Assembly (NCBI RefSeq): GCF_029227915.1
Contig: NC_079888.1
Coordinates: 6,025,001 to 6,089,000, forward strand
Length of the DNA: 64,000 bases
Direction: 5' to 3'
From: Hydractinia symbiolongicarpus
Taxonomy: Eukaryota; Cnidaria; Hydrozoa; Anthoathecata; Hydractiniidae
In this document: in pieces, positions 48,301-61,300 of the stretch
Layout: every line of letters starts with the position of its first letter
Position numbering within the stretch: position 1 is the first letter of the stretch
The notes under the pieces: generated by a model
The model's input: only the letters and a program-made list of their open reading frames with translations
What the model was told of the DNA's origin: nothing
Database searches by the model: none
Position numbers and translations under genes: made by a program

Positions 48301-49787
48301 TAAACTTTCAGTATATAAATGTCTCCACTTATCTGAATAGTACTATTTTTTTTTTGCTACACTTTTTCACACACAAAGTGCCTGAACCTCCTTAAAAATA
48401 CATAACTTGTATATAACTTAACACATCATATAGTTGCGCAATATATAAATAACTTGTCTCCACGATTGCTTTTTCAACTTATTTAAATTTATGTAAATTA
48501 ATTCTATTATTCGCAATTATTCAGTTACGCTGTTCAACTCCTTTACATTTACATGCTGATTCCATTTAAGTCCCTACCTTTATCAGGCCTATCAATAAGA
48601 AAATAACACCAGAGCAATAAATTGATCCCCCAGGGTTACAATAATTTAAACAGGGTGAATAAGTTAATAAACGCATATTTTATCTTAAGTCTTTTTTATC
48701 TATTTTATTTTATCTCCATTAATTTCCATGTGAGATAAATTGATATTGCTCAGCCAGAAAAGTTGGGGGAGCCCTTGCATAAGCAATTTCTCTCACCTTA
48801 TTGATAGGCCTCCTTTATTTCTACTACTTTAATTTCCTCGAAATAGAAATATTGAAATAGAAATATTAGAAATATGCCAAAATATTTATAAGTCGCAGTT
48901 GAGTTAATTTTGATCATGTTGCAATACCAAACAATTCCTCGAAATAGATCTGCACATGTGAATAACAGCTACCACAGTTAATAAAAGCTTTTGGCTTTTT
49001 TCTACGTCCTTTAAATTACACCAAGAAAGTCAAATAAATGAAATGTTTGCATTCTACATAGTATCAACAAAAACGTTCCAAAATAAGCTACATTAAACCA
49101 TAAACTGGTAAAAGTTAAGAGTTAGCTATATCTTTATATTACATGAAAATCCTAATTCCATGATTTCACTTTTCTCTCGACTGGCAACACTGCAGGATAC
49201 CATATTACCGTTTTCACCAGCACCGAGACTTGTGCACTTTAAAGAACAGACAATAGACAACAGCTGGAGTAGATCACAGATATGCTACATATTATTTAAG
49301 ATACTTTTTAGTAATAGTGCAACAATTTGCATGCTATCTACAAATCAATTATTTATAGCTACCTTACTAATTTCAAAAAGATGGATTCCAGTGTGTCGTT
49401 GTTTTACTTTTCAGCGGTAACCTCCTTGGCTATAGTATTTGCTTAGCAGGAAAAAAGATGTTAGGATTTGGTGAAGGGAGGTCTTTGTGTGATTTATCAA
49501 AAATCACTGGATATTGGCGAATAAGTACGCTAAGATTCTCTTCTTGTACCAAACTTAGTTTTTTTTTCTGCCATTTTTTATTCTCTTTTTTGTCTTAGCG
49601 TGAAAATGCACAAAATGTGCCCTATAAGCGTTGAAAACTCCTTCAGCATTTGTCGGCGCCTTTAAACTTTAAACCCCAATATCAAAATTTTTTGATCTAA
49701 GGTTTTATTTTATCTGTGGTTTAAACAGATTTTAAGCGGAAAATTTTTAAAAACGAACATGTTCACATTATGCGTTAACTTTAAAAT
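45376..49787. other. AT-rich region without recognised genes
   Basis: Short open frames only. It contains a 58-bp direct repeat (about 47361-47420 and 48875-48934) and the MITE at 48585-48811. No exon with good splice sites and conserved-looking content was found. Confidence 0.45.
48585..48811. mobile_element. MITE with 15-bp perfect terminal inverted repeats
   Basis: AGGCCTATCAATAAG at 48585-48599 is mirrored exactly at 48797-48811. The flanks CCTTTATC and CCTTTATT match in seven of eight positions, consistent with an 8-bp target duplication. It is non-coding. An 8-bp duplication suggests hAT-type mobilisation. Confidence 0.75.
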
Positions 49788-50245
49788 CAAGAGGGTGCCG
49801 ATAAGCTGCAAACGGCCGCATATATACGGGCAACTTTTTGAATAAAATTGGCGTTTGCCCCCCGAAATCGCCCGCACTTTCCCGAAATCGCCCGGAACAT
49901 TCCCGAAATGCAATTCCTTGTAACAAACCATGCGGACGATATTTGGGAAGAAGGCGCTTGAAGAGAAAGGAGTTAATATAGTTTATATATAAGTTATTTA
50001 TAAAGTAAACTTTATCAAAAACCATCAAAAACAGTTCTTTTAAGAACTTCATTACAACATGTAAGTTTATTTTAATTTTTATAGTTTTTTTGAATCACAT
50101 TAGTGTCTGGTTTTTTTTCTTTTTGGGGCATTATTCGGGCCTATGCGGGTTTTTTCAGGCGAATCCTTATATTTTTTTCAAAACGCCGAACTTGCCCGAA
50201 AACGCCCGCACTTTTTACGGCGTATACGGCTTATCGACACCCTCG
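49788..50245. mobile_element. hAT-type non-autonomous element with 8-bp target duplication
   Basis: Ends are CAAGAGGGTGCCGATAAGC and, inverted at the right, GCTTATCGACACCCTCG. The flanks carry the direct repeat TTTAAAAT at 49780-49787 and 50246-50253. The interior has CCCGAAATCGCCCG-like and CGCCCGCACTTT segments in both orientations, giving a long imperfect foldback. No transposase. Confidence 0.78.
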
Positions 50246-50253
50246 TTTAAAAT

Positions 50254-51514
50254 CTTATTTAAAACATACTTAAAACACACTTACATCACAGTGGGAATCG
50301 AGCTTAGGTTGAAGCCTTCTGATTTATTTTGAATTGGGAGTCCTTAAGAATGCATTTGTGTGAAGAAATAGACTAACTTTTACTTTGCTTCACCTCTAGC
50401 ACCCCCTTGTTTTTCCCTACCACAAAATGCTAGCTACAGATGAAAGAGCTAGCTATCACTGAAAATGTTAACAATGAAATTCGTCTTTATATATATATAA
50501 AATACTATATACTATTTCACGCTCTCTCTAATATAAAATCATATTTGAAATTTATATATTTTAGGTCAAAACAAACTAGAAAATTTTATACTCTTGTGAG
50601 TAAAAATTTCGTTGCCTTGTCAATTTAAATATTGGAATAAAGTTTTTAAGCTAGCTAAATTTGGCTATGCTTAGAAAATCAAAAGTAACAGAAAATGTGA
50701 TAGCTTATAAAAATTAGCAATAACAAACGGCAAAACAAATATATAGCTAGCTATACCACTAAACAAAAAAACTCGCACAAATCTTCTCTTCAGCAACAAC
50801 ATGGAAAATGACTAGAATTTTCGCGGGATCAAGTTTAAAAATTCATTGATTGTTGGCACGCCATACTAAAACAATCATTGCGACAAGCCGTTTAAATGAC
50901 AACTTGGTGTACATAAACAATGGGTATCAAATGGTGGAACATGTCGGACTAACGTAACTTTTTTATTCCAAATTGTGGGCGAATTTTTATCTGCATTTGA
51001 TAAAACTTAAGAGAAAAGTTAGTACATAACTTAAATATTTCATCTCACATCCTCCCAACGTTCACATCTCCACAGAAGATCAGAATTTTAGGACATATGT
51101 TGCAGCATACTAATAACAAGTTTTCGTTTTCTCGTGCAAGTTGTTCTCAAACGACCCTTCAAGAAGTTTGCTGGGTTTTTCAGGCTACCTTAAAAATTTA
51201 AAATAATATACCTGCCACCAAAAGAAATCATTTTTTAATTAAAATTGCAAAAGGATAAATGAACAAAAATATACAATAACAACAGTTTAAATCTTTCCGT
51301 GGAGCGATTGCACGCGTATATAAAATGGTGGAACATATCGGACCAAACGAAAATATTTTCATCACGGATCATTTTTCAGCTCACACAAATGATATAAAGT
51401 ATAGTTGGAAACGCCAAGAATTAAAAAAAACGACGCATTTTGCTCAATTACTTTCTCCTTCACTTATTTCCCCCTTTTACTAATGGGTCCGAATTATTCC
51501 ACCTTATCGCTATA

Positions 51515-51605
<91 letters not shown>

Positions 51606-53800
51606 GCTCTAGCCATGTCTTGAAAAATATTTCTTGTTTTACTTCTCAATGTACTAGTTTTGTTGAAATTTAGCTTTTAAATAGCCTTTATTGTGTTTTT
51701 AATGCTTTGTAAGTGGTGCCTTAACGTCATACCAAAGTCTAACACCACCTTAACATCACACGTAAACAAATCTTTGTCACACCTTGCATCCTGCACAAAA
51801 ATCTGCCCCAGCTGCACTGTAAAAAACAGAAACTTGCTTCAACACTCTCTAATTGCATAACTAAATACTTTTAAGGTTCCTTTGCACGTTAAGCTACACT
51901 AACAAAGCTAAATATTTTATTTTTTAGAAAAATAAATCCAAAAATTAGCATAAACATTCTTGCGTTTCCCTTGCACTGAAGCTTTCATATTGTTTTGCCG
52001 CTCTTTTTGTTATGCATAAATTAGTTTTTTTTCTTCATAATTAACAGAATTTGAGAAAACAACCAGATTGCTATCTCAGACCCAATCTGTTCATAAATTA
52101 TTTCTTGGTATAATTATCATAAACTATAATCGATCATGTGACCATCCTGTTCCAGGGCCTTTTTCGCGCTGTCTCGTATATCAAAAAAGCAAAAAAAATT
52201 GCCCTGGGAACAAGGTTGAATTTTTTTCGGGATTGTCTACTTTTTGTTTCGTCTTAATAGAAAATCATTGTTGCGCATGTTATCTACTTGGCTTATCCGC
52301 CGCTGGTCATGATAAACAAATCAGGGAGAAAACGAAAAGTCTCTTGACTTGTCAGTTATGCTTTTGACTACCTTATGAAGTATATTTTTGCGGGAATATA
52401 ATTTTGCGATTTCGTGAATCAAACTTTTAAATTTCTTTTAAGTTTCGTGAGAATATATACATTTCTCGAATAGTTTTCTTTTGTTGTACCGCAGCTATTT
52501 CTAAAATTTTTCAAACAAAATGAGTTTTGAGATCCTCACCTGAAACTTGACAAAATGTGAAATCTTCAGATTCATGTAGCGAACAAACAACCTGTTACAA
52601 CAGTTTTTTAATTTGGTCCTAATTAAGAATTTAGAAGATTTAGACCATAACATTTATATCACCGAAACAGCATTTGCACATACCGGTTGAAGTTAAAAAT
52701 TAATACACACAATTCAATGATTTTGAAATATGACCCTGAAGTAAAAATATCAAAAATTTTAAAAAACATATAATTAGGGTAGGGTCCGTTATTTTTGACT
52801 TCAGATCTGGGGCGCGTTGTTCGCTATAAGAAATTTCGCAGGATTATTCGAACTATTTTAGATGCTATTTTTTCATTCTACACAAATTTTCTTTAAAGAA
52901 ATACTAATTTTTAAACAGGGTAGTTTTCTGTTGTTCTATACAATATACCTATTGTTTTTAGCTTGAAGAACAGAAATAAAATATGCTGCTAGTGTTTTTG
53001 TCTTTCCATTATTTGCTGCCTTTTTATTAAAAGTTTCAACTAAATTTGACTATTTTTGTCAATGGAACAGCGCGTTGCACTTGCGTACTGTCCAAAATAA
53101 ACATTAAATCACTTAGTGGTCAACCACTTAACAAGTACCGAAAGCTGGCTTCTATACAAATAAAATGCACCAGCAATATTCAAATAAAGAGAATAGTCTG
53201 ATGTGCTAAGTTTAAGTCTCCTTCTCTTCATTAACGGATTCATCGGCATGTTGTTACCAGACTGATTCAGCTAAAGAGGCAGTAGCTGCTCAACAGCAAA
53301 GAAAACATTTGAATAGTGTGTTATATGTGTATTTATGTATTATCTAGGAGGTAGGTATTATATATGTGATGTGAATAAAGTTACTGGCTATTTTGCTGCT
53401 TTTTAGTTATCTCTACTGAACACTTGGTACCTGCATTTCATGTCTTCATGTACTTTGTTTTTATATGTGCTTCTGTTTACCAGACTGCTAACTACCCGCT
53501 TTTCTTGTTGCATTTTTAACACCAATGTCATAACAATTTGATAAAACAATGAAATAATGAATTCATCTCGTCATAAACCTTTGTTGCTGCAGGTTTTCAG
53601 TCCTCAATTCTCTTCTGTAAATTTAAAAGATCCGTTCAGCATATAATCTAAATGATAGATCATTTACTTTTTTTACATTAATGCTAATTTTTTGAGTATG
53701 TGTGAGAGTTTATGAATACTTTTGTTTAAATTTTAAAATGACAATAACTAGGTAAACGCGGAGTCTATGACGGAATGCAGCAAAGTTTGAAGGTTATAAT
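50254..53800. other. Repeat-bearing intergenic region
   Basis: It contains GGTGGAAC-type motifs at about 50931 and 51319 and an inverted one at 51486, the (ATT)n tract at 51513-51605, and a foldback with CCAGGGC/GCCCTGGGAAC arms at about 52150-52215. Nothing else coding was recognised. Confidence 0.5.
51513..51605. repeat. (ATT)n microsatellite
   Basis: About 90 bp of pure ATT repeat, preceded by an inverted copy of the GGTGGAATAATTCGGAC motif. This mirrors the association at 25.37 kb. Confidence 0.93.
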
Positions 53801-54290
53801 TTAGCTGGTTGTAAATCTGGCAATAGAATTTAAAAATTTATTAATTAAATAAAAAGCATGGCTTAATAAATCAAAGTAAGGTTTCAGAGTCGTCAAAGGC
53901 ACCTTTCTTACATAGCGAGTTTTATCATATTTCCAAGAATCCACAAAGCAGTTCACAGCAGCTTCTTCTATCTTATTTTGTTCTGCCAAGATATCTTGCA
54001 TAGCCTTTGATAGATAACATTTCAAAACCTTTTTCTTCCTTTACTGTATATGGTGCTGGCGTTGTGTAGCATCCTGACATTAAATAAGGAGAATGTCATC
54101 CTCAATTGTTTCGAACCTTGGAAAAAAAAATGGAATACTCCGGCCTTTCACCTGTGCTGGTGAAAGATGTTTTTGATTTTATACTACCAATGGTAGATGA
54201 TGACATCACCAACATTCGTGTCATCGGTCACTAAAACCACTACTTTTTTACCTGCAGTAGACAAATTCAACGCATGTCTAACAGATAGTG
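53801..54290 (-). pseudogene. Decayed coding remnant of unknown gene family
   Basis: The minus strand reads I-P-L-S-V-R-H-A-L-N-L, then K-K-V-V-V-L-V-T-D-D-T-N-V, several stops, then an open stretch of about 70 codons with E-E-A-A-V-N-C-F-V and R-K-V-P-L. The V-V-x-D-D-T-x-V pattern recalls nuclease/PIN-like proteins often found in repeat families of cnidarians. Too broken to name. Confidence 0.3.
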
Positions 54291-54489
54291 GTATCTGTAT
54301 CAACAGAGAAGTTGATCACCACGTTTCTATCGTCTTTTAAAGAGAGAGACAACATCTTTATCAATTGCGCTACATTTTTTTGTGTGTGTTTTGCTATTTT
54401 TTTTCTTTTACATCGATCAAAAAACTACATGCCACATTTCATAGTCCTTTCGTACATACTGACCATAGCTTTTTGTAATTTTAATACAT

Positions 54490-54661
54490 TATTAACTGGT
54501 CACCCTGGAATGTACCGCAAAATATCGCCCGAGGTCAAGGTGCTGACCGAGCTTTTAATATCGATGCAATAAACGAGGGCGATATTTTCGGTACAACACG
54601 GGGGTAATCGATTATTATTAAATTTGTTAATTGTCTAAGTTTAATAAAAATAAAAAATAAG
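54490..54661. repeat. Left part of a composite repeat interrupted by the hAT element
   Basis: It contains GTACCGCAAAATATCGCCC answered by GGGCGATATTTTCGGTAC about 70 bp later. It shares the left arm and the following GTCTAAGTT/AATAAAAA segment with 13800-13900. The hAT element starts directly after it, and homology to the 15-kb copy resumes beyond the hAT at about 57955. Confidence 0.6.
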
Positions 54662-54666
54662 AAGTG

Positions 54667-57600
54667 CAGGGTGGCCACAAGTCATGGAATTTCTGGAAAT
54701 CATGGAAAAGTCATGGAATTTTATTTGGTCTGGAAAAAGTTATGGAAAACAGGATTTTCACGAAAGATTCATGGAAAAGTCATGGAACTTTTTTTCCTTG
54801 ACAACCTAAGTTTTTGACTGGCTAAATATTTTTGCAGTTTATATTTTGTAGCATAAATTTCAAGAAAACTTAATTTCAATTTTTTGAACAGTTTCATTGT
54901 CAAGCTTTGTTGCAATATAACATAGTTGTGTTTGGTTTTATTATATTATAAATTTGTTTTATTATACATTATGTCATGTGACTGTTTAGTTTACAAGCAA
55001 TGATAACATATTGATGTAATCTGTGTGGTAAAATCGATTTCAATCAATGTTTCTTCTAAGGAAGGGAGTCCTAGCATAGTTCTAGCTTGTAGCATGGGAC
55101 AGGAATATATTTGTTCTTAGAAAGTAAAGATCACCTTGCCATATACCTTGTGTAAAAGTGGTATTTGCATTGAGTTTTCTTTAATGTTTTAGTATTCATT
55201 ACTACTATTCAGGAAGTTTTATCAATTATTTGTCATGTTTCGAATAGTTTTTCTGAATGCAACAGATAGCTCTGGTTTTAGAAGATTTATTAATAGAAAT
55301 AGTGTTCCTTAAAAGTCTAAAAACAGCATTTTTTTGTCGTTTCAGTTGATAGTATAAGAACATGTAGAAAATGTCCTTAAAGAAAATTTGCTGGTTTAAT
55401 GAGCAGTGGCTTAAAGATGACAGATTCAAGGCATGGTGACAGAGTGACAAGTCAGTTACATCAGCCAGATGTAAACTATGTGATATAGATTTTAACTTGA
55501 GCAACATGGGGATCGGTGCAGTCATTAGCCACAGCACTGGAAAAAAACATTTGCAGAATGTCCAAAATAGCAAAGCTAACTTTTTTAAGCGGATTGAAAG
55601 CTCCTGAAGAAGCTGAGCCAAGGGAAACAATCGAATCTTTCATTGTATCAAGCAATGTGCTTTACCCCAAGATCCTCTGGGCTTTGAACGTTGTCAAGTC
55701 CCAAGTAATGTTCAACGACAGTGACATTGCCAAAGATTTTAAACTTGGTAAAACGAAGTGCACATATCTCATTAACTTTGGCTTAGCTCCTTATTTCAAG
55801 CAAGAACTTTTGAACTCGATAAAAGCATCATCTCATTTTGTTGTGTCTTTTGATGAATTTTTAAATCGTGTAGTCCAAGATGACCAAATGGACATTCAAA
55901 TACGTTTTTGGAACGAATCTGAGAATGTAGTCATTACAAGGTATCTAGATTCAAGATTTATAAAACGACTAAACGCAGAAAATCTTGTCACTGAATTGAA
56001 GGACTCGTTGTCGGAGTTATGCTTTAAAAACATGATTCAGCTATCTATGGATGGTCCCAAGACAAACTGGAAGGTCCCCGAACTTTTAAACTCAACAACA
56101 ACAACAACAACAATTTGGTAATATTTGATTTAATTCACAGATTTTGCGCCACAAGATGGATTGAGGACGAGGACGTAGCAGCAAGAGCAACTGAATTGTG
56201 GGACAATGTTGTCAAAGTTATGTCTTATTGGGGGAGTCTCAGCAAAAGCAAACAGCCAAAGTGCAAATCCTATGATGTTCTATTGGCTGCTTATAAGGAC
56301 AAACTTATGGTCGCAAAGTTTACCTTTTTCAAGAATATTGCAACGACCCTGAAATGTTACTTGGTTGCTTTCCAATCAGATAATCCAATGGCTCCTTTCT
56401 TGAGTGATGTGCTTGAGGGAATGACTAGAAAAATCATGAACCTTTTTATTCGTAAGGAGGTTATGACTGAAGCGAATACTCCTCGTAAACTTATTAACAT
56501 TGATGTTGAGGAGGTCCAGAATCGATTGCCAGTTGACATGGTGAACACAGGCACAGCTGTAAAGGCTATCTTGCGGTCAAAAGAGATAACAGATGGGGCA
56601 AAACATCAGTTCCGAAAAGATTGTGTGGCTTTTCTAGCTAATCTGATATTGAAGCTACAAGAGAGAAGTCCCTTGAAGTATCTTATCGTTCGATGCTTCT
56701 CCTCATTATCACCAGTCAATATGGTACAGAACCAACAGAAAGCTACAAGTCAGTTTATATCTCTGGTTGAAAAGCTTCATCAGGTTGATCATGTTTTGCC
56801 TTCTGTGGCAGTTTTGGCAAAAGAAGAGCTTGAGAAATTCTTATCATCGCTCGACGCACCTACTAAGGAAGAGTTTGTGCAATTTGATTTCAGCAAATCA
56901 AGAGTGGATGATTTCCTAAGGCCGTATTTCAAAGATCAAAAAGCGTTATGGGACATCTGTAAAGTGATCTTCACATTATCACACAGTCAAACTGCTGTTG
57001 AACGGGAATTTAGTATCAATAAAGAACTGTTGATTGAGAATCTTCAAGAGAAATCTATCGTTAGCCAAAGAGTTGTATATGACCACCTACAATCATCCAG
57101 TGTGGATTTGCATGAGTATCAATTGAGTAAGGGTCCGTTGAAAAGTTGTAAAGCTGCCAGACAAAGATACGGAACACACCTGGAAGACCAAAAAAGAAAA
57201 GTCAACGAAGACAAGAAATCAAACAAAAGAAAATCAATAACAGACGAAATCAACAATGTTAAAAACTATAAGAAAAGATTAATCTCATCCATCAATGCAC
57301 TGAACAGGGATATTGAAAAACTCTGCTACAATGCTGAGGAATCTGAGAACATGGACTTTTTAGTTAAAGCAAATGCTTTTAGAAGGAAGGTCACCGAAAA
57401 GAAAGCTAACATAGCTGAACTAGATAAAGCTGTGAAGAAGCTATATAAGGATCTTCAGAAAGAAAAGTAACGTCAATGCTCACACTCTATATAGGTTATT
57501 AGTTGATATTTGTTGTTTTTCTAGTCTATTTTTTTCTAAATTTTGATTTTATATGAATATTCTGTATGAATATATATGTTCGATTTTGTTGTTTTTCATC

Positions 57601-57786
57601 ATGTAGAAAAAAGTACTTGTACTTTTTTCAGCAAAGTTGTTCTCTAAATAATGAAATTTATGGTTTGTTTGATAATTGATTAATTTAGGGGTTTAATTTT
57701 TCTTAACGGTTTTGGTCATGGAAAAGTCAGGGAAAAGCCATGGAAAAGTCATGGAATTTCTTTTACCAAATTCTGTGGCCACTTTG
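54667..57786 (+). mobile_element. hAT (hAT5-type) element with intact ends, broken transposase
   Basis: It begins CAGGGTGGCCACA and ends TGTGGCCACTTTG, a short imperfect terminal inverted repeat, flanked by a perfect 5-bp direct repeat AAGTG (54662-54666 and 57787-57791). Subterminal regions at both ends carry repeated CATGGAAAAGTCATGGAA motifs. The length is 3120 bp. Five-bp duplications mark the hAT5 group rather than the usual 8 bp. The ends look competent but the coding region is not. Confidence 0.85.
55371..57470 (+). pseudogene. hAT transposase, disrupted
   Basis: The start at 55371 leads into a BED-type zinc finger (C-K-L-C...H...H) with an in-frame TGA at about 55437. A frame change near 55590 moves to the 55516-56121 frame, with D-D-Q-M-D and R-Y-L-D-S blocks. 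That frame ends at an (AAC)n run near 56095. The next frame (56115-57470) opens with F-C-A-T-R-W-I-E-D-E-D and continues through the C-terminal dimerisation region, L-S-H-S-Q-T-A-V-E-R-E-F, to a basic coiled tail. The central catalytic region expected between M-D-G-P and F-C-A-T-R-W is missing, apparently lost at the AAC microsatellite. It cannot encode an active enzyme. Confidence 0.82.
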
Positions 57787-57954
57787 AAGTGGGACCTCGT
57801 TGCTACATGTGCCGACTGAGCGTGCAGAGATTTATTATTGTATTTGTCAATAAACGTCAAGTATGGAAAAAAAATTTAAACGACAAATGAGGGTTTTAAA
57901 ATTTCGCTTACTTGAGATAAATCTCGAAAGGGCTGTCTGGAAACAGAAAATTAT

Positions 57955-58380
57955 AACCATTTGAAAGTCCCAATGGAATTAACCTGTGTAAACAACATAA
58001 TCAGAAGTTCGGCTAAGGTTTTAAAAGCTAGGTTTCACAAACATAATGTCCTTTATCTTCATGATTTACCTAAAATACTTTTTTGGTTCGCTTGGTGTGT
58101 GTGTGGTAACAAGGAAGTAAGGGAACGACTTGGTGCGACTTAACGTTTAGAGACAACGAATATCGAAGTAAATTTTTCAAATAGTAGGTCAAGAATGACA
58201 TGGGCTTTGACAATTTTTTGTTGATTGAGTTAAGCAAGAAGCTGAAGGACCCACTTAAAAAATGATTTAACTAGTTGTTAACCATTTTTTCTTGACGACA
58301 CGAGCAATACCGGTGCATATCGGTCCGTGGTCAAGAGTGCTAAGCCAATCAGAATGTTTGAAAACCCGTACTTCATTAAG
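57955..58380 (+). repeat. Dispersed repeat, partner of 14965-15565
   Basis: It shares ordered landmarks with the 15-kb copy: GAAAGTCCC, TGTAAACAA, AGAAGTTCG, ATGACATGGGCTTT, the TTGAGTTA and AAGCTGAAG pair, TTCTTGACGAC, and GCTAAGCCAATCAGAA. The short open frame at its start is not a gene. Confidence 0.6.
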
Positions 58381-61300
58381 GAAAAAAGTCGGGGACAAGT
58401 TTACACGGGGAACCCTTTTAGTCACCTCCGTAAAAATTAATCACTTTTTCCCTTATTTTTACCCACTTAGGGTATTACCTGCTTGCATAATCCAGAGTGT
58501 TAACAAGCTAGAATATTGATTCTTTTATTCAACACACTCGCGATAAAGCAGGGCACCTTCATCAATTACATAAACGTAGCTAAACTGGCTTCATACAAGA
58601 TCCAGTTTGCTGCCTCACCACTTGCTAAGGCTTGCGCATCGTGACATCGGCTCACGTTTCATTTTGCAACAAAACATTTTGTTCTCCTCCTTTCCAGCAA
58701 CCGTAAATGTGATTCTTAATGATTTCGTTTGTTTTTTCTGTTTATTTTTAACTTCAGTGGAGCTGATACTATATACTCCAGCTGGAATAGTTGCACCAAT
58801 CTCTTCGAAATCACCACAGTTTATTTCATTTTATCAGATTAGAAAATGACACCATCTTAAACCACTTAAACTCATTGCTAATTTCTGTAATGAACCGAAG
58901 AATGTTCTTCATTAACTGTTCGATTTGAATCCCAATATAGAATGTACAACCCCGGAAAAAATATTTTTGAAAAATATGATAAAACGGCCCATTAGGCCTT
59001 CTTTCCTTATTTTTGGTGTCATAACTCCTTTTAACTGTCCCCCTTTTCCCCCAAAGTCAATGTTGTTTACTTCTAAGGTTCCTGGAGTACTTTTGCAAGC
59101 GTCAATTAGGCAAATACCATATTTAACATTGACATTGGGGAAAAGGAGGAGCTCAAAATGAAATTCTAATACATTTTTTCCAGTGTTGTAGGATCTTTAA
59201 TAATATCGTATGCATTCGAGTTTCTCCTTGTAATAGAAATATTTCAAGTAGATCAACCTCAGACAGACGTCATCAATTACCACTTCATCTAGCTCTAAGC
59301 CATGAAATATTTGGTTACATAATTAAATACTTATGTTTTGTAAGGCTTTTCGTGATCCAGCATTTCTTTTACGTAGGCCGCGTTAGCATTTTTTGTTGGT
59401 AATTGTTAGTACCAATGTGCCAAAAGTTCTTTCACGAATAAGTAACCATTCGGCGATGTTATTCTGTTCTACAGTGTTTCAAACCAAAACCGATAATGTT
59501 TCCTTGTGTCTGCCTCCAATTCACACTTTTGTCGCCCGATATTTTTAATTCTTTAATTTTTTTATTACATTTTTTTTATTATATTTATACAGGATATTGC
59601 CAGTTGAGTATTGCAAACACTGTTGTCAACGTAGACAATGACATTGGCTACCCAATTTCCCTCACATAACATGGGGTTACCCATAGCTGTGGTATGGACA
59701 TTGGCTAAACATGCCCGCGCTGTAGACCGAACCACGGACCTTGTGATTACAAAGCGAACACCATAACCAAGGTCACGGGCAGTCCAGATATGATTGTGGC
59801 AGTTGGTCAAAATGTGTAGTGCCTATAAGCCCAGAATCAATTCTAATTAGATTTGACTTAATAAAGTCCCTTTCAATTGGTAATAACCTGTATGATCCTG
59901 TATACCAAACACCAAATTTAGTTATGTCTCTAAGTCAATTGAAAAATTTGTTGGATTTGCATAAACATACCTTCTGCTTCTGCTTAACGCTAATGTATCT
60001 AACCTTGGTACATGTAGATTATTACATTTAAAGATATTTGCGGTAAGACAACAATATAATGATATCATTGGGACCAGAATTGTCGTTGTTTCCCTGGGTT
60101 AATACTACTTTCAAATGTGGTCTGCATTTTATTCCTATCCCTAATACCCACAAATATTTGATATTGACCTGGTACCCAATATACATGGTATAAGTAAAAA
60201 AAAAAAAATTCTAAATACTATTACATTAATGTCAGCACTTTTCAAAAAGAATTTTTTTTCATTACGAGACCAAATAAAAGACATTCTGAAGACTCTTTTT
60301 TATCGAATGTATAGCGCAAGAAGTTCGTAAGTATTTACGCTAGATTTTTTCTTAATACACACGCACAAAGCTTGCAAGCTTTATGCACTAAAGTAAATAA
60401 ATGAAATAACGACATTATAAAGACTTTTTTATTTTTAATATTCAAGTACAAATATGAATAAGTTTTAATAAACAAAATTGTAGTATAAACGATATCGCAC
60501 TAGCGACAATGACATGAACAAACAAGCTCGACAAAGTACAGCGATAAAAAATTGTCAAGGTACCGTATCCTTGTCCCCAGGTTCCCTTGGCCCATGAGGA
60601 GTTATTACGTATCAGCCACAAATTAATCAAAACGAAAATGCCCTGAAAACGAGGTGGAAGATACAGAGCTTATCCACTAGCAGCGTACAACTCTCTTGAG
60701 TAGCTTCTTATAAGTTCAGCAGCAAGCTAAACAGATGCACCGAATTTTGATTTAAGAGACGGCGCTATATCGATGTTAGATTTGTTTGTTTAAACTTGAT
60801 ATTACGGTTATCTTGTTCGCTGATGTTAACTGCCGCGCTTTTCGCGAAATTTTGCTAAATTAAGAAGATGAAACGCGTTTCATCCTCATATCAAAAAACG
60901 CTACAGGCCCTGGGATCGAGGTTGGCTAAATTTGGTAAAATAACTAAACTTGTCCCACACTAACTAAAAATAAAATTTTACCAAAGGATCGTTAAAATGT
61001 GACAATGTCCAGTAGAAACCTAGCACAGTCAGGGTGTCTTTTAGCTATAAATCTGATCTAGGCTGCAAGTGAGAATACTCTAACTTTCCTGCGAAAAACC
61101 TGGGTCCATCTTCATTTTCAACTAAAGCCAAGTGGACCAAACCCACGGTGGGATCGCGCAACACAACACACCCAGGCAAATTGCTTCTGCTAGGTAGACT
61201 CTTGGTGGGAAAGCTGGACCCCCTTCGTCAAGTCAGTGTAGTGATGTGAACCATAGAATTAAATCACTAATAAGTAGTCTCTTAAAAATACTCGTTTTGA

